12,025 nt of DNA from an uncultured Collinsella sp. (GTDB lineage Bacteria; Actinomycetota; Coriobacteriia; Coriobacteriales; Coriobacteriaceae), in assembly GCA_900553345.1 (NCBI GenBank), contig USDE01000019.1, forward strand, positions 1-12,025. Direction: 5' to 3'. Positions 6,601 to 12,025 of the stretch are shown here, one piece after another. Both the position numbers and the translations under genes were made by a program. The first letter of the stretch is position 1, and each line of letters begins with the position of its first letter. A model generated the notes under the pieces. That model saw only the letters and a list, made by a program, of their open reading frames with translations, did not search any database and was not told the origin of the DNA.

Positions 6601-7605
6601 ATGGACTGCGATGGCTACCCGCGCATTCCCATGCCGTTGATGTGCACTGCCTTTGTGCCGGGGCAGATTGACGCTGCGGTTGCAGGCATTTCCGACCCCG
6701 ATTCACGCACCATCGCCACGGCAGAAGCGCTGTACTTTCGCGGACAGGCCACACCCGCCGCCGAGACAGCACGCCCCTATCTTGACGCCACCGACCCCGC
6801 ACTGCGTTATTCCGCATGCCTTATCTGCGGATATGCCAGTCTGTCGCTCAACCGTATCGCCGATGCCCGCCGTTGCCTTGCGGGCATCCTCGATGCGCCA
6901 ACTGACGAGGAATCGCCCGCCGTCCACGCCACGCATATCCTGTTCGCCTCCGCTGCGAGCGTCCTGCTGCACTTGCCTTCCCCGCATTCCGCCGAAGAGT
7001 TTTATCCACTTGCGGCGCATCTGCCCGAAGGCCTGCGCCTGTTCGCCAGCTACGTGATGGCGCATGCCCTGTACCTGCGCGGCGAATATGGCCGCAGTCT
7101 GGGCATGGCGGAAAACGCCCTGATCATGAAACAGGGAAGTTATCCCATCTCGGAGCTGTTCCTGCACTTGTCGGCTTCCATGGCCTGCATGAGCCTCAAG
7201 GACATCGACACCGCAAAGGCACACTTCGGAGCCGCTTGGGACGTTGCGCGTCCCGACGGCCTTATCGAACTCATCGGCGAGCACCACGGCCTTTTGCAGG
7301 GGCTTATCGAGGCGTGTCTAAAAACGCAATACCCTGACGACTTCGCACGCATCATCGAGATTACGTATCGATTCAGCTACGGCTGGCGGCGCATCCACAA
7401 CCCCGATTCGGGCGAGGACGTGGCCGACGATCTAACGACCACGGAATTCACCATGGCCATGCTCGCCTGTCGCGGGTGGACCAACGCCGAAATCGCACGC
7501 CATATGGGAGTATCGCCGGGTACCGTCAAAAACCGCCTATCAGGAGTGTATGCCAAGCTTGGTATCGGAACTCGCGCCGAGCTGGTCGCGCATATGTTGC
7601 GTTAG
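6601..7605 (+). CDS. LuxR-family transcriptional regulator with helical-repeat N-terminal region
   Basis: This is a 334-residue, probably cytoplasmic, one-component regulator. Residues about 22-255 are Ala/Leu-rich paired helices resembling tetratricopeptide-like repeats (for example AEALYFRGQATPAAETARPYL and HALYLRGEYGRSLGMAENAL). Such regions usually bind partners or ligands. No receiver, PAS, GAF or P-loop NTPase motif is visible. The C-terminal LuxR/GerE helix-turn-helix spans about 279-333 (TTTEFTMAMLACRG, TNAEIARHMGVS, then TVKNRLSGVYAKLGI), with the recognition helix around 305-320. Coriobacteria carry many LuxR-type regulators; this one is not a member I can name. It lies 157 bases ahead of the giant surface protein gene on the same strand and is that gene's most likely regulator. 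The inducing signal is unknown. Confidence 0.88.
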   Translation: MDCDGYPRIPMPLMCTAFVPGQIDAAVAGISDPDSRTIATAEALYFRGQATPAAETARPYLDATDPALRYSACLICGYASLSLNRIADARRCLAGILDAPTDEESPAVHATHILFASAASVLLHLPSPHSAEEFYPLAAHLPEGLRLFASYVMAHALYLRGEYGRSLGMAENALIMKQGSYPISELFLHLSASMACMSLKDIDTAKAHFGAAWDVARPDGLIELIGEHHGLLQGLIEACLKTQYPDDFARIIEITYRFSYGWRRIHNPDSGEDVADDLTTTEFTMAMLACRGWTNAEIARHMGVSPGTVKNRLSGVYAKLGIGTRAELVAHMLR

Positions 7606-7626
7606 CGGCCAGACTACCTGGCATAT

Positions 7627-7656
7627 CGAAAGCGTCCCGGGGGCCCGACGCTTTCG
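7627..7656 (+). terminator. Perfect 10-bp-stem hairpin downstream of the LuxR gene
   Basis: CGAAAGCGTC (7627-7636) and GACGCTTTCG (7647-7656) pair perfectly around a ten-base loop of only G and C. It starts 21 bases after the TAG of the LuxR gene, where a terminator would be expected. No T-tract follows in either direction, so it is not a textbook intrinsic terminator. It could be an attenuating or RNA-stabilising hairpin, or an operator. Confidence 0.5.
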
Positions 7657-7663
7657 CGCGCTC

Positions 7664-7734
7664 AAATTGGACATTTTGGCCATCGAACGGCACTACCGCC
7701 ACGGGGCGCCTTCTCGCAAAATTGGATTATTTCC
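7664..7734 (+). repeat. Pair of AAATTGGA-type direct repeats, candidate operator
   Basis: AAATTGGACATTTTGG (7664-7679) and AAATTGGATTATTTCC (7719-7734) share eight identical leading bases and a similar T-rich second half. They start 55 bases apart, about five helical turns. Each is an imperfect palindrome of the form AAAT-N6-(A/T)TTT. They are A/T-rich islands in GC-rich surroundings, just upstream of the surface protein gene. LuxR-family dimers often bind sites like this. Binding by the neighbouring LuxR regulator is my inference. Confidence 0.4.
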
Positions 7735-7751
7735 ACCGATACCTGCGGGAT

Positions 7752-7756
7752 GGGAG
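7752..7756 (+). promoter_or_regulatory. Ribosome binding site of the giant surface protein gene
   Basis: GGGAG is followed after six bases by the ATG at 7763. It fixes the start of the long frame at the MLDRRSLLV signal sequence. Confidence 0.8.
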
Positions 7757-7762
7757 CCAAAG

Positions 7763-10700
7763 ATGCTTGATCGCCGTTCGTTACTTGTTGCCGGAGCGTC
7801 CTCGCTGGCGAGCGTTATGTTGCCGCGCGTGCCGGGAAGCGCAAACGCCTTCATATTGCCGTTCGCGCCCACCGAAGCCCATGCCGACGAAAAAGACCCC
7901 TTCAGGGTGCTCGTTCTCTCGCGCACCATGTTTGGTGTGGTCGTGGTCGACGTTGCCAACAAGAATACGCCCATCACGGGTGCCCAGGTCACGCTCACAT
8001 CGCGCTATGCCGCAGGCAAGCAACTCGCCGCCACGACCGATGACGAAGGCACGGCCATCTTTGAGGTCGCGCCGCTTTCGGAAGGCTACGTGGACGAGGC
8101 GACGCTTCTCGACGCGTACGACTTTAACGGCGGCATCTCCATTAGCATGGCGGGCTACCGTGATGTCGAGATTCCCCTTGCGCGTATCCAGGGCGGCACC
8201 GCCATAACCGCGCCCACGCGTCCGCTTTCCGACGGCGAGCCGTACTTCCGCCAGCTCACGTTTGACGAATGGGACATCCAGTACGCTGAAGCCACGTTCA
8301 TGGCATTGCCGAAGGACGACGCCGGAAACGACCAACCCGACACGCACGCCTTTACCGTGCAGGCGCATCTGCCGCAGGGTGGACAGGCAACGCTGCACAT
8401 CAACAAAGTGACGCCTGCCGCGGGCAGCTCACCCGAAACCGTCACGCAGATCGGTCAGATCAAGGCCAGCGCATCGGGCGCGGATAATCTGGCGACGTTC
8501 ACACTCGAAGACAAGTTCCTCGATGCAGCGTCAAACCTTCTGGAGGAAGGATGCAAGCTGCGCTTTGTCCTCGACTATCAGGGCAAGACCTATACACTCT
8601 CCTCCCCCATGGCCGTTGTCACCGCGCCGGCCGCAAAGGCGGAATCGGGCTCGACCACTATCGTCCCCACCACCATGGACCAAGAGATTACTCCGTTTGA
8701 TTTCCCAGCAGCGTTCCCCGGCATTGGCGGCAACAAGTTCACCTGCTGGATGCCCGCGTTCCCCATTTTGTTCGATTTCTCGTTTGCTGGATACGTGCTG
8801 TTTGGCGGAGGATACAAACCAGCCAGCTATATGAACGATTCGGGCAATCCGGATCCGGAGTACTGGAAGAAGTCACCGCGCGAGTCGGGTGCCAAGCAGG
8901 CAAACCGCTACCTCGACGAAATGGAGGGGAAGTGGAATCAATATAAGAGCATGAGTGCCGGTTCGGGCACCGATCCAAGAAACACCAAGCTCCTTCGCCA
9001 CCATTGCACGCTGCTATTCACGATGGATATCGCCACACAGCTGTACGGCTCGCTCGCCTACGACTGGGTGGGCAAAACCTGGGGCGACAACAACGATCCC
9101 GCATTCGGCAATATTAAGGCCCTCTTCCAGGTAAAAACCGACCTCAACTGGACCGAGCAGTTTACCCTAGGACCGGTGCCGTTTTTCCTAAACGTCAACC
9201 CCTGGGTGCTGGCGAAGCTGGCGCTCGCCGTGGGTGCCCACACGCACGGCAGCGGCGCGGCGTTTTTTAAAAACATTTCGCTCGACTATTCAAACACCTC
9301 GGGCTCGTTCACCATCCAGATCGGGCTTGCCGTCACCTTTGGCGCTGGCGTTGCAGGCGTCGCTTCGTCTGCCGTGCGCGGCGCCGCATCCCTCACGCTG
9401 TTCATTGGGTACGAGAAGGCAGATGGACACCAGCTTCCGCGACTGCGCGTAGGTGCAGACGTCGATGTCGATGTGATACTCCAGTTCGTAATGTTCAAGT
9501 GGACCACCAAGGCTTGGTCGGGGTCGTGGCCCACACTCCTCGATTCGTGGAATATGTCGGTGAACAATGGCAACCAGTATGTGCTCCAGCGCTCTGAGCT
9601 CGCATTGGGTGGAGATACGCCTTACACGTTGGATGCCCGCTTCGGCACGCCCGGCAACATCAAGGCGGGCGGCGTGCCGCAATTTATCGCATCGGCCACC
9701 ATCGTCACCAACGCCGAGCTGCTCGCACGCGCCGAGGTTAAGGCTACTGCCGTAAACGTCGCGCCTGTCGTGCGCGATTGGGATCAAGTGGTCACGCGCA
9801 TTGAGCTCGAGGCAGATGCAGAAAGCAACGACACGGGACAGATCGAGCATTTCGTCCACGCACTGATAGAGAACGACGAAAACGCCGCGCCGATGTATGC
9901 GTACACCTATGTCAGGCAGGCGACGAACGCCGTTGCGGACCCCAACGCCAATTCTGCTGGTGTATCGGAGGACGAGCGTGGCGGAATCAAGCCCTCGAGC
10001 GACAACGTGCTGTTTACCGGCGTTCTCAGCAAAGCTCACATGAAGCTGGCGATTATCGCCGGCGTAGAGTGCCTGTTCCGTATCGCCTCGGTGCGCTACG
10101 GCGACAATGGCCGCTCGCGTCTGGTGGTGCACACAAAGGCAAACGGCACGTGGTCCGCTCCCACGCCCGTGGACTTTCCCCTTGGGTTTGGCGAGGGCGA
10201 CGTGGAGCGCGACGGCATATACGATTACGACTTCGACGTGGTGGAATATACGGACGGAAGAGAAAACCAGGACGCCTACGTGTTGCTGGTCTCGGGCGAG
10301 CGCCCCGACGGCGACAACACCCTTTTCGATACGGCAAGCACAGCCGGCATACTGTCCGTTGTGCGCCTGCGCATAAGTAATGACGAGATCCGCGTGGTGT
10401 CGCATACGTCATGGCGCAGCATCTCGCGCGGCCGCCTGCAAGAGGATGGCTACCATTGCCTGCAGTGCCCGCGTATCACGGTGGGCAAGACGCTCGTCGA
10501 CGGGCGCTTGTCGGGTGCCTACCTCCACCGCCGCGGAACCACCGCAGAAAAGGCACTCGGCAGCGAGGCTGAGGTTGCGCTGGAGTGCTTTACCCTGTGG
10601 TCGGACGTTTCGGGCGACAGCCTGACGTTCCGCCAAGTTCTCCGCTTTCCGCAAGCACCGTCGAGTATCGAACTGGGCGAGCCCGAGGATATCAACGGCA

Positions 10701-12025
10701 AAATGGTGGTGCCCGTTGCGTACGAGACCGCAGACGGTTGCGGCTGCGCATCGTACGCCGTGATCGGCCAGTCCATTGCGGGCTGGGGCGTTATGTCACC
10801 AGACGCCACGGTACCCCGTGCGGTACCGTGGCCGCAGCACACGGGCTTTTTGGCCACTGTCAACGAGCAGCTGCAGCATATTACTTGGACGCGAGGCGCG
10901 GCGGCATTTGCGTCGGAGCCCGTGGGTGCCGCAGGCTGTGGCCCGGCATCGTTTAGCGTAAGCAACAACGGCAGGTGCGTGCTCTATGTAGAGAACACCG
11001 ATGGCAAGGTGGGACAGACCTACGACGAAGAAGGCAACCCGGTAGCAGTGATGGGCAAGCACTTCCGCATCTTCGCCAGCACCTTGGCAGGCGATCTGTT
11101 CACGGAGCCGTTCGTGATGTGCGAGCTGGACCATCCCATCGATCAGATAACGACATTTTTGACGTCGGGAGGCATGCTCTCCGCGCTCGCCACGCACATT
11201 GTGAGCGCGGAGAAGAGCGAGGCAGAGCTGCACGGCATCGAAGTGCCCTTGGTGGCGTGTGCCACTCCGACGGGCGCGGTCGCTACCTCGGGCGCGGTGG
11301 TGCCCGGAGCAGCAGGCGAATCCTTCATGGTCACGGTGCGAAACGACGGCAACACCTTGCTGACCGCCGGCACGATCGATCTGTACCGAGAGGGCTCCAG
11401 CCAGCCGTTCTCCAGCGCATCCATCGGATTCGGAGCGAACGCACGCATGGCTTCGATCTACGATCCAGAGCTTGCCGAGGACGCTTCGGCCAACGACATG
11501 GCACGCGTGAAGTACGCGCTCGAGACGCTGGGCACACGTTTTGCGACGCACCCGCTGGTAGCCGACAACGGCAACGCCGTGCTGGCACCGGGTTGCACGG
11601 CACAGTTCCGCATGAGCTTCGCCATCCCCGAGAGCTGGAGCGACGAAGTGGGCAAGCGCGTAACGCTGTATGCGAAGGCGCGTAATCTGGTGGCGCTCGA
11701 TCCCGTGACGCTCGAGGAAATTCGACCGGGCACAAACTCGGCGCTTGGTGCCGTACTGCACGAGCTTCATGTGCCCGACGCGGCATGCGAACGCTCAGAA
11801 GTTCAGGTCGGCGTATGCGACAGCGCGGATACGACAGGACTTCACGACGCCCCGATGACGGCGGACAGCGATAGCGGCTCGAGTGGCGGCGGTACCGACG
11901 AGGGCGGCGGCTCCGGCGGAAGCAGCTCCGGCAGTGGCAAGGACCACGGCAATAACAAGCGCTCCGGAAAAGCGGGCGCGCTTGCGGGCACGGGCGATGT
12001 CAACGCTCCCCTTACGGCAGCCGCT
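7763..12025 (+). CDS. Giant secreted, sortase-anchored surface protein (3' end just outside window)
   Basis: The frame is open for 1421 codons and leaves the window close to its natural end. The N-terminus has a twin-arginine-like signal (R4-R5-S-L-L-V, then a hydrophobic run) with possible cleavage after ANA29 or AHA41. A carboxypeptidase-regulatory or Cna-B-like beta-sandwich follows (about 47-110: TPITGAQVTLTS, then TTDDEGTAIFEV). The middle region, about 310-740, matches nothing I know and has two aromatic/Gly/Ala-rich hydrophobic stretches (329-351 and 516-550). Residues about 760-1150 show repeated strand patterns such as RLVVHTKANGTWSAP and DAYVLLVSG, which suggest a beta-propeller. 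A CARDB-like domain occupies about 1173-1345 (GESFMVTVRNDGNTLL). The end is a Gly/Ser linker (1368-1405) and the sorting motif L1407-A-G-T-G-D followed by the first residues of a hydrophobic tail. The protein is probably anchored to peptidoglycan by a class of sortase common in Coriobacteria. The role (adhesion, glycan or protein binding) is not shown. No catalytic motif was recognised. Confidence 0.88.
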   Translation, partial: MLDRRSLLVAGASSLASVMLPRVPGSANAFILPFAPTEAHADEKDPFRVLVLSRTMFGVVVVDVANKNTPITGAQVTLTSRYAAGKQLAATTDDEGTAIFEVAPLSEGYVDEATLLDAYDFNGGISISMAGYRDVEIPLARIQGGTAITAPTRPLSDGEPYFRQLTFDEWDIQYAEATFMALPKDDAGNDQPDTHAFTVQAHLPQGGQATLHINKVTPAAGSSPETVTQIGQIKASASGADNLATFTLEDKFLDAASNLLEEGCKLRFVLDYQGKTYTLSSPMAVVTAPAAKAESGSTTIVPTTMDQEITPFDFPAAFPGIGGNKFTCWMPAFPILFDFSFAGYVLFGGGYKPASYMNDSGNPDPEYWKKSPRESGAKQANRYLDEMEGKWNQYKSMSAGSGTDPRNTKLLRHHCTLLFTMDIATQLYGSLAYDWVGKTWGDNNDPAFGNIKALFQVKTDLNWTEQFTLGPVPFFLNVNPWVLAKLALAVGAHTHGSGAAFFKNISLDYSNTSGSFTIQIGLAVTFGAGVAGVASSAVRGAASLTLFIGYEKADGHQLPRLRVGADVDVDVILQFVMFKWTTKAWSGSWPTLLDSWNMSVNNGNQYVLQRSELALGGDTPYTLDARFGTPGNIKAGGVPQFIASATIVTNAELLARAEVKATAVNVAPVVRDWDQVVTRIELEADAESNDTGQIEHFVHALIENDENAAPMYAYTYVRQATNAVADPNANSAGVSEDERGGIKPSSDNVLFTGVLSKAHMKLAIIAGVECLFRIASVRYGDNGRSRLVVHTKANGTWSAPTPVDFPLGFGEGDVERDGIYDYDFDVVEYTDGRENQDAYVLLVSGERPDGDNTLFDTASTAGILSVVRLRISNDEIRVVSHTSWRSISRGRLQEDGYHCLQCPRITVGKTLVDGRLSGAYLHRRGTTAEKALGSEAEVALECFTLWSDVSGDSLTFRQVLRFPQAPSSIELGEPEDINGKMVVPVAYETADGCGCASYAVIGQSIAGWGVMSPDATVPRAVPWPQHTGFLATVNEQLQHITWTRGAAAFASEPVGAAGCGPASFSVSNNGRCVLYVENTDGKVGQTYDEEGNPVAVMGKHFRIFASTLAGDLFTEPFVMCELDHPIDQITTFLTSGGMLSALATHIVSAEKSEAELHGIEVPLVACATPTGAVATSGAVVPGAAGESFMVTVRNDGNTLLTAGTIDLYREGSSQPFSSASIGFGANARMASIYDPELAEDASANDMARVKYALETLGTRFATHPLVADNGNAVLAPGCTAQFRMSFAIPESWSDEVGKRVTLYAKARNLVALDPVTLEEIRPGTNSALGAVLHELHVPDAACERSEVQVGVCDSADTTGLHDAPMTADSDSGSSGGGTDEGGGSGGSSSGSGKDHGNNKRSGKAGALAGTGDVNAPLTAAA

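Noticed and set aside
9290..10405. 371-codon open frame on the minus strand
   Set aside because: It is antisense to the giant surface protein, rich in Arg, His and Val without domain motifs, and has no ribosome binding site I could support.
10796..11770. 324-codon open frame on the minus strand
   Set aside because: It is another antisense shadow of the surface protein gene, explained by GC-rich third positions.
11864..11980. Possible DNA-level repeat in the Gly/Ser-coding stretch
   Set aside because: Low-complexity codons (GGC, AGC, TCC) explain it; no regular unit or spacer structure is seen, and it is a normal linker before a sorting signal.

Overview
The window reads as a gene-dense, high-GC stretch of an anaerobic, Gram-positive actinobacterium, most likely class Coriobacteriia (Collinsella-like). 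The reasons are GC-rich third codon positions, strong Shine-Dalgarno sites before nearly every gene, a lipoprotein thioredoxin, a 'CD1871A-type' CXXC microprotein next to a NapH-like ferredoxin, and a giant secreted protein ending in a LAxTG-D type sorting motif. The genus is inferred; no rRNA or other taxonomic marker is present.

Left part, minus strand (1-2322): the first 774 codons of a MacB-type fused ATPase/permease, whose last membrane segments lie outside the window. A 254-bp intergenic stretch follows. It holds a convincing intrinsic terminator (2470-2497) for the next operon, which is also on the minus strand.

Centre (2577-6533): two divergent operons share a short control region (4620-4710). 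Leftward are a 48-residue TTG-start CXXC microprotein, a NapH-like four-helix membrane protein with two cytoplasmic [4Fe-4S] ferredoxin motifs, and a TlpA-like lipoprotein with a CKPC active site. Rightward are an OmpR-type response regulator and its histidine kinase, overlapping by ATGA. Together the leftward genes look like a machine that carries electrons from cytoplasmic Fe-S clusters across the membrane to extracytoplasmic thiols. The divergent two-component system is the obvious candidate regulator.

Right part (6601-12025): a LuxR-family regulator with a helical-repeat N-terminal region and a C-terminal HTH. After a 157-bp intergenic region with a perfect 10-bp-stem hairpin and two AAATTGGA-type operator-like repeats comes a very large cell-surface protein (1421 codons seen, end outside the window). 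It has a Tat-like signal peptide, a carboxypeptidase-regulatory/Cna-B-like domain, a novel middle region, a beta-propeller-like region, a CARDB-like domain, a Gly/Ser linker and a LAGTGD sorting motif. The LuxR gene and the surface protein look like a regulator/target pair.

No rRNA, tRNA, insertion sequence, CRISPR array or replication origin was seen. No gene-free stretch exceeds 300 bases.
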